Assembly: GCA_018398805.1 (NCBI GenBank)
Contig: JAGFBZ010000940.1
Location: 472,001 to 536,000, forward strand
Direction of reading: 5' to 3'
Length of the DNA: 64,000 bases
DNA from: Hirundichthys speculiger
Lineage: Eukaryota; Chordata; Actinopteri; Beloniformes; Exocoetidae
The notes beneath the pieces were generated by a model. That model did no database searches and was not told where the DNA came from. It worked only from the letters and a program-made list of their open reading frames with translations. Positions 34,501 to 44,534 of this stretch are shown in pieces. The position numbers and the translations under genes are program-made. Positions within the stretch are counted from its first letter, which is position 1; every line of letters begins with the position of its first letter.

Positions 34501-34775
34501 TTAGTTGTTTTTATTTAACCCCCACTTTCCAGGGCATCGTTAAGAGAGACGAGATTGTGTTCCGGGCTGCGACGCGACGAGGCATCCCTATACTCATGGT
34601 GACTTCTGGAGGATACCAGAAAAAAACAGCTCGGATCATTGCAGATTCCATCCTCAACCTGCAGCTGCAGGGCCTGATCGGAGCTGAAGAAGTGGGAGGG
34701 GAGGGGTCATCGTTGCCGGTGACCCACCTGATGCACAGCTCTGGGTCTGCTGGATCAGCATTCACCGCTGTCTGA
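22466..34775 (+). CDS. HDAC11: Histone deacetylase 11, full gene in ten coding exons
   Basis: Joined exons are 22466-22500, 22595-22743, 24439-24540, 27067-27183, 27495-27537, 29131-29207, 29795-29857, 31323-31419, 32987-33166 and 34533-34775. HDAC11 is the class IV Zn-dependent enzyme; in mammals it is mainly a lysine defatty-acylase, nuclear and cytoplasmic. Without the two extra bases the product would be 367 residues, against 347 in human, the difference being at the two ends. Counting from the start, the catalytic residues fall at H153/H154 (GGGFHHC), D192 and H194 (DLDAHQGNGH), D272 (NAGTDI) and Y315 (TSGGYQK), each exactly 11 beyond the human positions. All introns are GT-AG and phases match. 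Extra C bases at 24498-24499 and 33043-33044 shift the frame. Intact splice sites and conservation suggest assembly or base-call error rather than a dead gene, but this is an inference. Confidence 0.93.
22595..22743 (+). CDS. HDAC11: HDAC11 coding exon 2
   Basis: Acceptor TTTCTTTCAG at 22594, donor GTAGTA at 22744. It encodes SHYIDLYASIPQ, then LPIVYHPDYNITFMGLEKLH and DAGKWGKVIHFLK, nearly identical to the vertebrate HDAC11 N-terminus. Phase 1 exit. The 93-bp intron before it is short. Confidence 0.93.
22744..24438 (+). other. HDAC11: HDAC11 intron 2
   Basis: AT-rich, with poly-A near 23245 and poly-T runs near 24187 and 24402. I see no repeat of recognised type and no coding sequence. Confidence 0.7.
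24439..24540 (+). CDS. HDAC11: HDAC11 coding exon 3, with +1 frameshift
   Basis: It encodes EEQFITDENIVAAREATEED in one frame, then LLVVHTKRYLNRLK in the next. The switch is at GATCCTGCTG (24495-24504), where one C too many is present. The exon is 102 nt, whereas the entry and exit phases require 101, an independent check that one base is extra. Acceptor TTTGTGTCCCAG, donor GTAACT. Confidence 0.9.
24566..24710 (+). pseudogene. LINE ORF2 C-terminal relic in HDAC11 intron 3
   Basis: The frame MPVMAMSMQNTHLWNSLPSE then IKSQTELKRFSVKVKHWL ends at a stop. The LWNSLPxEIKxxxxLxxFKxxLKxWL pattern is the typical C-terminus of fish non-LTR retrotransposon ORF2 proteins. It has no upstream RT here. Confidence 0.55.
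24865..24997 (-). repeat. Interspersed repeat end, second copy
   Basis: CTTGGCGGAGGTCTGCGCTC, then TCCGAGTGCTTTTCTAGTT, is the reverse complement of the segment at 19030-19072. It is a common repeat terminus within HDAC11 intron 3. Confidence 0.55.
25229..25978. mobile_element. Fold-back element, expanded copy, in HDAC11 intron 3
   Basis: The left part is a long imperfect hairpin: TGCGCTTTCCACAAA and GGTATCTTGTG (25229-25260) are mirrored by CACAAGATA and TTTGTGGAAAGCGCA (25311-25340). The right end reads GGAGGTGTAAGATCGGGCCC (about 25957-25976). A second copy, inverted and unexpanded, lies at 30831-31025. No coding capacity. Confidence 0.6.
25455..25952 (+). repeat. GGGTAGYGGGTAG minisatellite, about 500 bp
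   Basis: A tandem array of 7-bp half units GGGTAGT and GGGTAGC in irregular order, with short deletions (GCGTAG, GGTAGT). It is G-rich on the plus strand. It lies inside the fold-back element, where the other copy has only two to three such units. Confidence 0.9.
27067..27183 (+). CDS. HDAC11: HDAC11 coding exon 4
   Basis: Thirty-nine codons in phase 0: WSLVVATITEIPPLLFLPNF, LVQRKVLRPLRTQTGGTIM. This is the conserved block before the active-site loop. Acceptor CAATGTAG, donor GTAGAT. Confidence 0.93.
27495..27537 (+). CDS. HDAC11: HDAC11 coding exon 5
   Basis: A 43-nt exon encoding AGKLAVDRGWAINV plus the first base of a Gly codon. Donor GTAAGT; acceptor CTTCGTTAG. Confidence 0.92.
27538..29130 (+). 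other. HDAC11: HDAC11 intron 5
   Basis: AT-rich intron. Near 28366-28440 a poly-T run is followed by AGATTAGATTAGATTCAGCT and TTATTGTCATTACAC, a common fish repeat tail. Nothing else is recognised. Confidence 0.65.
29131..29207 (+). CDS. HDAC11: HDAC11 coding exon 6 (His-His active site)
   Basis: It completes the Gly codon, then GGFHHCSSDRGGGFCAYADI and TLAIK. His153-His154 are the paired charge-relay histidines. Acceptor TTTCATCTAG, donor GTAAGA. Confidence 0.94.
29795..29857 (+). CDS. HDAC11: HDAC11 coding exon 7 (Zn ligands Asp/His)
   Basis: Twenty-one codons in phase 0: FLFERVEGISRATIIDLDAH then Q. Asp192 and His194 bind the catalytic zinc. Acceptor TTTGTCCCTCAG, donor GTGAGC. Confidence 0.94.
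30120..30720 (+). pseudogene. LINE ORF2 fragment in HDAC11 intron 7
   Basis: Frames give SDHSLVCLSSTYKPVVQRQP (joined across a frameshift), LDWKRNTDAVYKKGQSRLYF and later TAITLYNESL. The 'LDW..NTDAVYKKGQSRLYFLRRL' block and the 'RSFLPTAIRLYN' ending are characteristic of fish non-LTR retrotransposon ORF2 C-terminal regions. Stops are frequent; it is a dead copy in sense orientation to HDAC11. Confidence 0.65.
30831..31025. mobile_element. Fold-back element, compact inverted copy, in HDAC11 intron 7
   Basis: It begins AGGGCCTGATCTTACACCTC, then CGCTACCCACTACCCGC (the minisatellite motif only two to three times), then a segment ACCCATTATGCCAACTCCCT matching 25375-25400 in reverse, GGCGTGGCAATGGGCGTGTC, and a shortened hairpin with GGTATCTTGCGATC. 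It is the ancestral-looking state of the copy at 25229-25978. Confidence 0.65.
31323..31419 (+). CDS. HDAC11: HDAC11 coding exon 8
   Basis: It encodes GNGHERDFLDDKRVFIMDIY, then NRYIYPRDGYAK. Human has YPGD here, so Arg replaces Gly (CGG for GGG). Acceptor GTTTTGTAG, donor GTGAGT, phase 1 exit. Confidence 0.92.
31420..32986 (+). other. HDAC11: HDAC11 intron 8
   Basis: AT-rich with poly-T runs near 31797, 32125 and 32430. No repeat family recognised and no coding sequence. Confidence 0.6.
32987..33166 (+). CDS. HDAC11: HDAC11 coding exon 9, with +1 frameshift
   Basis: It encodes AIKRKVELDWGTEDSEYL, then in the next frame QKVELHTEGALNEICPDIIV, YNAGTDILDGDPLGGLSISPQ. Asp272 of NAGTD is the third zinc ligand. 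The frame changes at CTTCCAGAAG (33040-33049), where one C is extra; read straight, a TGA follows four codons later (33051-33053). The exon is 180 nt but the phases require 179. Acceptor ATATCCCAAG, donor GTACTG. Confidence 0.9.
33167..34532 (+). other. HDAC11: HDAC11 intron 9
   Basis: AT-rich, with poly-A/T runs near 33205 and 33325. Nothing else recognised. Confidence 0.6.
34533..34775 (+). CDS. HDAC11: HDAC11 coding exon 10 and stop
   Basis: It encodes GIVKRDEIVFRAATRRGIPI, LMVTSGGYQKKTARIIADS and a tail EEVGGEGSSLPVTHLMHSS ending at TGA 34773-34775. Tyr315 of SGGYQK is the catalytic tyrosine. The tail after ILNLQLQGLIG is not conserved. A weak ATTAAA lies at 35178, but the poly(A) site is not determined. 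Confidence 0.92.
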   Translation, partial: GIVKRDEIVFRAATRRGIPILMVTSGGYQKKTARIIADSILNLQLQGLIGAEEVGGEGSSLPVTHLMHSSGSAGSAFTAV

Positions 34776-35839
34776 CCGGCATGAGCTCCGGAGCCGAACA
34801 CAAGTGTGAGATCTAAAAGCACTGGAGTCGTTTCTGTTTTCGTTTTCTGTGTGACAACAGTGATGACATTAAGATGTAATTACTGTCAAACACAAATGGA
34901 TTATTCCATGTTGATGAGATTATGCCATGCTTGCTCGCACATACTCACCCAAAAAAATGCCATGACCCTTGCACATCGATTCTGAAGTTGTAATTATCAA
35001 AGACAAAATGATAATGAATAGCATTCATGTGGCGATAGTTTATTTCATAACCTCTCACACAGAGCAACAGGTTCTATGTTTAATGTAATTTTGGGGTTTT
35101 TTTTTTATCTCAGGAAATATAATTAATTTATGTTTGATGTAATTAGTCAATGTAATTATAAATTACATTGGAAGTACATTAAAAATCCTTCATTTCAATC
35201 AAATGGTAACTATCAAGCATTAAGTAATCTAACGGTGGTTTAACCCCACAACAAGGAATGAAAAACATTGTTCTCATTTATAGTGTACTAGCTTGTCATT
35301 TATAGTTTATTGGTGTTAAATTAATAATGCACTTTAAATGTATTTTGATATTTACAGTAAATGTTTACAAAGGGATGATATGATTTGATTTTAGGCACTA
35401 GGGGGTCCTACCTCCATGTATGGACAGGTATGAAACGTTTAAAACTTGTGATTCAGCACTTTAACTATTTAAATGTACACAGACTAAAACTTAATATATT
35501 TCTTATACATTCATGAGCAAAAGGTTAGTAACCTCTTTTAATCTGAGAAAGAAAAAAATACGATGTGATCTGATAGTGGTCTTTGTTTCAGGCAACGACA
35601 ACCTCAGATGATCAACAATATGTACAGTGACATTGTTCACTATTATTTAACAAAAACAGGCCAAAAAGAAAAAAAAAAGTTATGTTCCTATACTTATTGC
35701 TTCTATATGATTTCACTGAGTATGTTGGAACCAGGTGCAGCTAATACTCAGCCCTTGATGAATGCAGACCTCTGTAAAAGCAGATATTGTGGCAGATTGC
35801 TGGTTTGCAAAGTGCCAAAGGGGTAAAAAAGCAAAGCAA

Positions 35840-36820
35840 AACACAACACAACAAAAACACAAGCAATGATCTTTGAGAAGCAATTGTTGCTGCCTATCAA
35901 TCTCGAAAGGGTCATTAAACTTTCCAAACAATGTCAGTGTCTACAGTGAGAAAGATTATCCACAAGTGGAAGCCATTCAGAACGGTTGCCAGTTTCCCCA
36001 GGCAACCAAAATTTCTCCACCAGCGAAATTACACCAAGGTCAGACTGTGCAACGCTCAGAGGAATAAGTACAGTTCATTATTCGTGGGGGTTACGTTCCT
36101 TCTTCCCCCCCGCGAATCCCAAAAAGCCTCAAATTATTGATGCAGTTTTAAAAGTCCCATGTATGATATTATATACGCTAAAATATGCTTCCCAAACACA
36201 TTCTTACTCATTAATGCAGTAAAAATGTAGTAATGATAATAATAATAATAATAATACTTATTCAAGTTTTTGTCCTGCTCTCCCAAGGTAACAAAAGAAA
36301 TTATATACTGTATCATATCTCTGTTTTTCTAATTTATAGAAAAGTTAATTTATAATTTATATTAACTGTCATTGTTATTTTTAAATGATTTACCAGTTGG
36401 GGTGAATGTGAGTGTTTCTGCTAAAAAAATGGCTTAAGAAATTCATGAAATTTCTGGGGCTACCACAAATTCAAACATATTAAGAAAACAAAACTTTGAG
36501 AGCCAAATCCAACGAGTTTGCAGGATTGGAACGGTGCAAGGGTCTACTGTACTAAAGGATTGTTTGTCTGGAAGGATTGGAAAAGCCTCCCCTGTCTAGA
36601 AAAGGACATGGAATCATAAATGAGATTTGAACAAACCATCAAAGTCATGGAACAATGTCCTATGGAGAGATGATATCAAAGTGCACTTGTCTGGCCTTAA
36701 TGCTTCAGCAGAAACACCTCACATCCTCCGATACCGACTGTCAAGCACGCTGGTGCAGGGCTGATGATCTGGTGTTGCTTTGCACCTCACACTCCTCTTC
36801 TGTGTAGCAGAGTATTCGAG
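35840..36820 (+). pseudogene. Tc1-like transposase relic split by an insertion
   Basis: The left part (about 35880-36067) in changing frames gives SISKGSLNFP, then TVRKIIHKWKPFRTV and TPRSDCATLRG, the HTH region of a Tc1-type transposase. The right part (36552-36820) gives fragments such as TIKVMEQ, DDIKVHLSGLNASAETPHIL and MIWCCFAPH, corresponding to the DDE region (SGLN....GGGSVMIWGCF). Many frameshifts. The two parts are separated by the element at 36069-36551. Confidence 0.65.
36069..36551 (+). mobile_element. 480-bp TA-flanked element nested in the Tc1 relic
   Basis: It starts TACAGTTCATTATTCGTGGG and ends CAAGGGTCTACTGTA. The outer six bases TACAGT/ACTGTA form an inverted repeat including a TA dinucleotide. 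It interrupts the transposase frame of 35840-36820, so it inserted later. Confidence 0.55.
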
Positions 36821-37437
36821 GGTCAAATGAATGTGAGGTCGTCTGTTTGACAGCCACCTGTCAGTGGCAGGAAGATCTGAAAATCTTCCAACAGCTCAGT
36901 CCTTTTTGACCGGAAGTGGCCAGTGCAAAGTCAGAATATATTCTGTGATGGATTCAGATCCAGTGGTTCAGGATGGATTTGAAGGTGGTCTGGGACACTT
37001 GTGTCCAAATTCTCTTCATAGTCTGAACACAAAAGTATCCTAGATTCAGGGACTTCCTAAACTAAACTAACTAAAGTCTTTGGTTTATGCAACAAATCAT
37101 TTTATTTTACACATAAATGACTGCAATAAAGCTCCTTTTGTCATTCAATTTTCTTCTTCATTTGTTGTGGCAAGTCTTTCCTTGTCTTGTAGGCCTGTAC
37201 AACCAGATTTGTATTGTACATATGATTTGTTGAATAAAGATTGGAATAAAAGACTTTAGGCTGATCTTGTCATATTTACATCTTTTTTCCTTTTCTTTTT
37301 TTTTTTCCTTTAAGCTGTGGTTACAGTTTCCAGCTGCTGCCTCTGGTGGTTAAAAATAATTTCCACCAGAGCGCTGGACTTTCTCTCCAGCTCATCTGAA
37401 ACCATCCAGGCCGGCCAGTCCCCCGCCGCCAAACCAA

Positions 37438-40400
37438 TTAAAGAACCTTAAAATCGATCCTGAAACACACGGGGAGCCAATGCAGCGATTTTAGAACTGG
37501 TGTAATGTGTTCCCGCCCCCTGGTCTTGTGTTCCCGCTCCCTGGTCTTGTGATCCCGCCCCCTGGTCTTGTGATCCCGCCCCCTGGTCTTGTGTTCCCGC
37601 CCCCTGGTCTTCATCAGCACGTGTGCTGCTGAGTTCTGGAGTCGTTGTAGACTAGAAATGGTCTTTTTGGGAAGACCAGAGAGCAGGACATTACAGTAGT
37701 CTAAACGACATCAGCACCTCCGTGTTAGCCTGAGAGAGAAACGGGGAGACTCAGGTTTTTATCATCTGAAGAATATAGCCAATTTTTGTTACATTTTTAA
37801 TATGAGAAATAAAATCTTCAGAGTCAAAAATTACACCCTGGTTCTTTACACATTGTGCAGGTTTCAAATCCTGTAGTTTTAGTTAAAGTTTCTCTCTCTT
37901 GCCTTCAGGACCAATAACTAAGACCTCAGTTTTGTCCTGATTGAGTTGTAGAAAATTCTCTGCATCCATGTCTTAATATCTGAAATACAGCTAAAAAGTG
38001 CATCAATTGGTCCTGAGTCATCAGGAGACACGCCAATGTCCAGCTGTGTATCATCTGCATAACTGTGGAGGCTGATGTTGTGTCTCCTGATGACGTCCCC
38101 AAGGGGAAGCATATACAGATTAAAAAGAATTGGACCTAAGATTGACACTTGGGGCACCCCACACTTAATTTTATGCCTTCTGGAGGAACACGTATCCATA
38201 CTTACAAAGAAACATCGATCTGTGAGATCAGAGCTGAACCAGTCCAGAACAGTACCAGACCAGGTTTCTGAGTCAGTTTAATGAAATGTGATGGTCCACT
38301 GTATCAAAGGCAGCGCTAAGATCCAGTAAAACCAAGACCGTGAGTTTCTGTGTGTCAGCATTAAACCTGATGTAATTTAAAATCTTTAAAAGGGCTGTCC
38401 GGTACTGTGGTTCATCCTAAAACCAGACTGAAATTTCTCTAAAATATTATTTTTGACTAAGTAATAATTTACTTGCTTAAGAACCAGTTTTTCTAAAAAG
38501 TTGGTAAGTTGGATATAGGTCGGTAATTATTAAAATTGTTGGGGTCTAGATTACTCTTCTTCAGAAGGGGCTTCAGCACTGCTGTTTTGAAGGCAGTGGG
38601 GAAGACACCCGTCTGAAGAGAGTAATTTACAATATTTAAAATCCGTTCCTCAAAGAATCCATTAAATGTTTTTAACAGTGATGTGGGGATTGGATCTAAA
38701 AGGCATATTGTTGGGTTTACTTGAGAGAAAACTCAACCAAGTGTCCTTGCATCAACCAGGGCAAAACTGTGGTTCCTCAGGTAAAAGCAACAGTTCAGGT
38801 GTGTTAAAAGTAATATTCTGTTGAGGTAAAAGACTGGATCTGATATTATCGATTTTACTTCTGAAGTGGTCTGCAAAGTCCTCGCAGAGGGCGTCTGTTG
38901 GCGTCATGGAGGATTTATTAAAATTGGTGATGGTTAAAAGATCGAAGGTGGAGAAAAGGAATTTGGGGTTGTTTTTGTTGTCTGTAATTAGTTTTGAAAA
39001 GTGGGATATCCTTGCCTGTTTTTACTGCATTATTGTAGGTTTTGAGTTGGTTGCGTAATATTTCATAATGAACTGTTAGTTTTGTTTTTCTCCACCTCCT
39101 TTCAGCACTCCTGCATTTTCTTTTCAATTTTCTAGTGTGGTCATTTATCCACGGGGGGAGTAGGTTTTGTACTTATTTAGTTAAAAGCGGAGCCACTGAG
39201 TCCCGCGTTGTCTTTAGTATAATATAAAAATTATCGACAATAAAATCACATGATGCAGGTAAAATTTCAGCAGGAGTGCTCTGTAAAATCTCAATAAAAT
39301 TTGCAGCCACTTCAGAAGTTAGGAAGTGTTTCCTTACTGTTCTCACAGGGGCCTCCTGGTGGCTAAAACTGGTGATGTTAAAATACACACAGTAGTGGTC
39401 AGACACAGCCAGGTCAACAACAGAGGACACACCTGGGGACACACCATAAGTTATGACTAGGTCCAGGGTGTGACCTCTGCTGTGAGTCGGCTACATGACG
39501 TGCTGCTTTAAATCCATGCAGGTTAAAAGGTTTAAGAATTATCTGGAAATGGGATTGGAATTATTATCAACATGCATATTAAAATCACCAGTTATTAGAA
39601 TTCTGTTATAAGTAGAATGCATGATTGATAATAATTCTGAGAATTCACTCATGAAAGAGGCGGGGTGCTGGGGTGGTCTGTAAACTGTCATGCAAAGAAT
39701 AGGAGGACTGCTAAAAACAAAGGCATGATATTCAAATGAGTAACTATTAAAAGAAACCTCATTTGAGTTAAGTGTTCTCAGGATGAATAAAGCAGTCCCG
39801 CCTCCGTTTTTACCTCCCCTAGTAGAAAATAAAAATCAAAATTAGGTGAGCAGGCCTTGGTGAGAATAACTGGTGCGTCAGTGACAAGCCATGTCTCCGT
39901 TAATAATGAAAATGCCAAGCTTACTATCTAAAATCAGGTCATTTATGATAAAAGTTTTGTTTAAAAGAGAGCGCACATTCAGCACTGCCAGATTGACGAC
40001 CGCGTCGAAGGTGCACTTGTCGCTGCCTCCGCAGACCCACAGATACAGACCTATGTGAACGGTAAAAGCGAAAGGAAATGATAACGGGGATGGTATTGCA
40101 AACTATTGAAGATTTGTTATTTTTTGAAACAGCTGGTCCTAGTCCGGTACTGACAGTGTTGTTGAGGTGGAAGTGAGATGATAGAGACTAGGACCAGGGG
40201 GGCATCAAACACTTACGGACAGTTCTGATGAGTCACGAGGTAGAGTTGGTTGTGGATGAGTGTGGAACAGTCCGTAGGAGATTTGCAGGCTACCAGGTCT
40301 GTCGAGGTGGAGTCCATCTGATGCTCCTGGTTCCAGAAAGTGTTAAAATTGTCAATAAAAGCAACTCCGTGAGAACCACAGACCGAAGCCAGCCAGGTGT

Positions 40401-40480
40401 TGAGGCTCAGCAGCTGCTGAATCTACCTATTCCCCGGCCACAGGTGGCAGTGGGACCGGAGATGAAGACGCAACGGTGGA
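37438..40480 (-). pseudogene. L2-like LINE, minus strand, ORF2 broken
   Basis: On the minus strand, from right to left: a 5' part (about 40480-40200), an endonuclease end (39442-39173: VVDLAVSDHYCVYFNITSFS, TVRKHFLTSEVAANFIEIL, TRDSVAPLLTK), a linker (39127-38918: LKRKCRSAERRWRKTKLTV), then RT fragments and motif KCGVPQVSILGPILFNLYML with the catalytic box YADDTQL (38199-37918). The usual GVPQGS Gly is Val here. This order and the motifs match L2-type LINEs. Stops and frameshifts are numerous, so it is inactive, but it is the longest element in the window. Confidence 0.75.
37494..37616 (+). repeat. 25-bp tandem repeat, five copies
   Basis: CCCGCCCCCTGGTCTTGTGT/AT repeated five times, with minor variation (CCCGCTCCC in one unit), inside the LINE region. 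Confidence 0.85.
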
Positions 40481-40804
40481 GCTGTTTTAAGGAGTTGAAG
40501 AGAAGACAAAAATCCTGTTTCAGTAGTTCAGACTGTTGTTTTGGGATGATTTCTTTGTTCACCTTGAATCCAGAGAAAGTACCAAATCGGCCAAACAATT
40601 TGGCCAAAAGATGTCATTTTTTTTAAAACTCCAACTGACCAAAAGAAACATAACCATTACTGAAACTAAACGTTGTTCTTCTCCAAACACCTATTCAGCT
40701 GGAAAGTAAACTGACAGACTAATAGCAGATTGATAACACAAAATTAGTTAAAGCTAAAACATCTGCAGAATTGAGGAGAATTGGAGGGTTGATTGAAACT
40801 TATC

Positions 40805-41174
40805 TACAGTCATGGAAAAAATTATTAGACCACCATTTTTTCTTCACTTTCTTGTTCATTTTAATACCTGGTACCACTAAACGTCATCATGCGACTAAAA
40901 CAGACAGAAAAGAAAACACTGAATGCATAAAAGCAGTGTTTTTGGCAGTACAACGCCATAGCTATTGATGTAAAAACTTAAGTGATTTAGGTTATAATCA
41001 AGAAAACCATGGAAAATGGTAAGATATCAGCTCTTAAATAAAACTCTTATGAGCAATCTTTGTGGTTATCGTTATAGTTGTCCAAACAAATATACCTTTA
41101 GTTGTACCGGGCATTAAAATGAACAAGAAACTGAAGAAAACAAGGGTGGTCTAATAATTTTTTCCATGACTGTA
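40805..41174 (+). mobile_element. 370-bp MITE, copy 1 (TACAGTCATGGAAAAAATTA)
   Basis: The left end TACAGTCATGGAAAAAATTA, then TTAGACCACC, is mirrored by GGTGGTCTAATAATTTTTTC and CATGACTGTA. The outer TA and length suit a Tc1/mariner-derived MITE. A nearly identical copy in opposite orientation lies 1.3 kb to the right. Confidence 0.85.
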
Positions 41175-42512
41175 TGTCTCTATCTTAGTTACTTTAGGTC
41201 CTGTATGAAGAAGGTATTTCCCGGTACTGAATTTTGCCTTTCATCAATTTTTCCACATGGCTCCAGTGAACGTAGATAAACGTGCTGCAAAGCATAGTTT
41301 GTTTGTTTTTTTTAATTATATTTTACTACATAACTTCCCACATAATCAACCTATTTTCATCACAAACCAGGTGCTAAATTCCCTACTTGATTCTTTACAC
41401 TGCAGTAGTCAACATCCAACTGTTCGACTCAATCAGAGCAGCAGAAATGAAAGTCCGGAACATCCTGTTTTTTGGTCCAGACTGAGGTTGGCGTGCCTGT
41501 CTTGTCTGTCAACGCCTCGCTCTCCTCTCTTCAAATATTCCGTGCTACCAAGCGAGGCAGGTCAGCCAGTCACAAGCCGACACACTGACAAACACACCAG
41601 GCATTATTATGCTCGTTTGTTCAATTTGTCAAACTCTGCTGGGGGAAATAGGCTCAAATTGTGTTTGGTGACTCGCAGTTTTATTTCATCAGAGTGGAAA
41701 ATCTAATTCCATTTTGGGCCAAACAACAGCCAGGGGGTAGAAAATTGGTCAAAGCCTTGGGCTGTGGTTTTCTGCCTGACTAGTGATTTCTGACTGAGCT
41801 CAGGCTGTAATTTTGGTGCATGCACACTAATAAACAATGATGTATTAGGTTCACCTGAGTCTCTCAATGACCATCAGCACATGTTATTCTAAAGTAGAAG
41901 AGAGCATGGCTTTGTAAAATCTGTGGTGGTGGAATGACAACTGTTTTGTTTTGCATATTTTGTTGTTGTTTGGGTTGAAATCAATGAATTAACTGAAGGT
42001 AAACTGTGTCCTTGATTTACATGTTTGGAGTGGATGTTTTACGCACCCAGCAGGAGTCTTCCTTTCAGTTTTCAGCAGACAACTCTACAGACTGTTGCTA
42101 ATGTGATGGGACTGCTCTCTGAGTCTGTGCTACGCAGTATTGTCTCTCTCTCTCTCTCTCTCTTTTTCTTTTTTCTAACACACTTGTTATGCTGTGATGG
42201 TGTATTCATAAGGTACATTAATGTCTGTGGAAGACTAAGACTTGATGCTTTCAGGAACATTGAACATTGGTGTTCTTTTGGAGATGAGAATTTAGTTGTT
42301 GTTCACAGAAGAACATTGCAAAACCTTCACTCTGTCAGAGTTATGGGAAAAATGCTCCCAAAATACTGTTTGAATGCATGTTGTGCTCTGAATAGACTGT
42401 AGTTAGCCTGTAAGCAAATACATTTATTTGCCAGCTTTGTCATTATGTTCAATATGCTTTTCAACTGAATTCTTGATTATGCAGCATGATTTTATGTGAC
42501 AACTGCTATTTC

Positions 42513-42883
42513 TACAGTCATGGAAAAAATTATTAGACCACCCTTGTTTTCTTCAGTTTCTTGTTCATTTTAACGCCTGGTACAACTAAAGGTACATTTG
42601 TTTGGACAAACATAACGATAACCACAAAGATTGCTCATAAGAGTTTTATTTAAGAGCTGATATCTTACCATTTTCCATGGTTTTCTTGATTATAACCTAA
42701 ATCCCTTAAGTTTTTACATCAATAGCTATGGCGTTGTACTGCCAAAAACACTGCTTTTATGCATTCAGTGTTTTCTTTTCTGTCTGTTTTAGTCACATGA
42801 TGACGTTTAGTGGTACCAGGTATTAAAATGAACAAGAAAGTGAAGAAAAAATGGTGGTCTAATAATTTTTTTCCATGACTGTA
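42513..42883 (-). mobile_element. 370-bp MITE, copy 2 (inverted)
   Basis: Same termini as copy 1; the interior matches copy 1 when reverse-complemented (for example GCGTTGTACTGCCAAAAACA against its complement at 40938-40957). Only scattered differences are seen. Confidence 0.85.
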
Positions 42884-44229
42884 AGTATCTTTAAGTACTA
42901 GGGCACATAATTGTATCACTTTGTGATGCACACTGTTTTCACTGTTAAATCCAGCAAACAAAAAGGTTTTATTCATTTATAGAATAACAATGGCGCTAAA
43001 TGTGATATTTTAAGCAATCTTCTCAATTAATCCAATATTGCTGTTCTATTTTTCACAATATTTGTTATTCCTCAAAGGAGCACAAAGGAACCTTTTGACA
43101 TTTTTAGTTTAGTTGGAGATTAAGTCGCTTTCATGATGCTCTTGCTCTTATGCTAGTTAACGCTTGTTTTTTTTTTTTTACCATCATTACTTTCTCGAGT
43201 CTTCTCTCATGGTTTCCACTGTTGCTCAGAGAACTACTTTAATCTTCTTTTTTTTTGGTTTTTTTTTAATGTGTGATGTAGTCTTTTAAAGTGGTATGTG
43301 GTTAATTTATGTAATTAATTTGGGTCGTTTTGAAGATAGTTTTGACGATAGGAGGGACAGGAGAACGCAAGAGTTAGATGGAAAGTATTGCATCAAATTA
43401 AAGTTAAACTTATATTTTAACATGAGGAAATAAAAACGAATATCTGCTATAAGGTCATATCCTGATCAACAGACTATAAAAAAGGTTTGACTCAGGCCAC
43501 ATTTCTCACAGCTCTACATGCCATTTCCTTTCCAATGGGCTATGTTCATATATGTTATATGTTATTAAGAACACATTTGAACACACATTTGGAAATATAA
43601 ATAACAAATAAAATGAAATGAAATAGCCACAAGGTATTTTTTTGTGCAGGATAGCATTAGATGAGTGATATTTGTGATGGCTAACCCTAGATACAGATGC
43701 AAACTGATACAGGGTCTTCTGTCAATAAAAGGACCTGCACTCTAAAAAATAATACTGCACATTACTTAATTCAATCAGTGCAGCATTTTTACACTTAAAA
43801 TACTGAATTGATATGAAAGCTTTTAAATCTGTTACACAAAACATAGGTAAAGAGTAAATCCAAGTAATATTTTTAAGTACATCTGAATGAATTGACTTAG
43901 CTCATCTACTACATAAATTGAGTAAATTTAACTGAAATACTGTGTTTACCATAAGGAAAACCCAAGTAGAAATCACTAATCAAATTGATTAAATATATTT
44001 TAAAAAACATTTGCAGGGGATATCTCCAAATTTGCTTATGATTTACTGAAAAAAACGTGTTGTACTTTTTTAAATGTTTGAGGATATTTACTATAAACCA
44101 AAATGAACAAGAGCTCACAAAACATGAAAGCTTTATTATCAAGCATTTTTTTAATTACATTTTTTAAACATCTGCACAAACTCAGAGACTCAGAAGACCC
44201 CAGCGTCTACAGTACATAATATCATCAAA

Positions 44230-44534
44230 AGATCAATATTTAAAAATGGTTTTGGAAATAATGTCCTGCAGACTAAAGATGGGGAGAGAGATCACCCAGC
44301 TTGTTATCAGCGGACAGTTCAAAAGCCTGCTTTTCTGATGCTATGGGGTTGCATTAGCACCTATGGCATGAGCAGCTTACACATCTGGAAAGCACTCACA
44401 GCAAACTTATATAGGCATCTTCTATGGAGCTTCAAAACCATGATAATAATGGTGGAAAATAAGGCATCATACCTCTTGGAATCAGAGCAACAAGTCCCAC
44501 GAGAGGCTTATGAAGACAAGAGAACTAATACTTA
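44230..44534 (+). pseudogene. Tc1-like transposase fragment (DDE region)
   Basis: The frame gives DGERDHPACYQRTVQKPAFL, then MLWGCISTYGMSSLHIWKAL. In fish Tc1-like enzymes the matching block is DHPxCYQRxVQKPASVMVWGCISAxGMGxLHI. The catalytic DNAxPH block and C-terminus are missing, as the reading becomes unrelated after LYRHLLWSF. Confidence 0.7.

Noticed and set aside
41257..41706. 149-codon open frame
   Set aside because: No recognisable domain, no splice context, no similarity to a neighbour; length is possible by chance. A transcript search would be needed to revive it.
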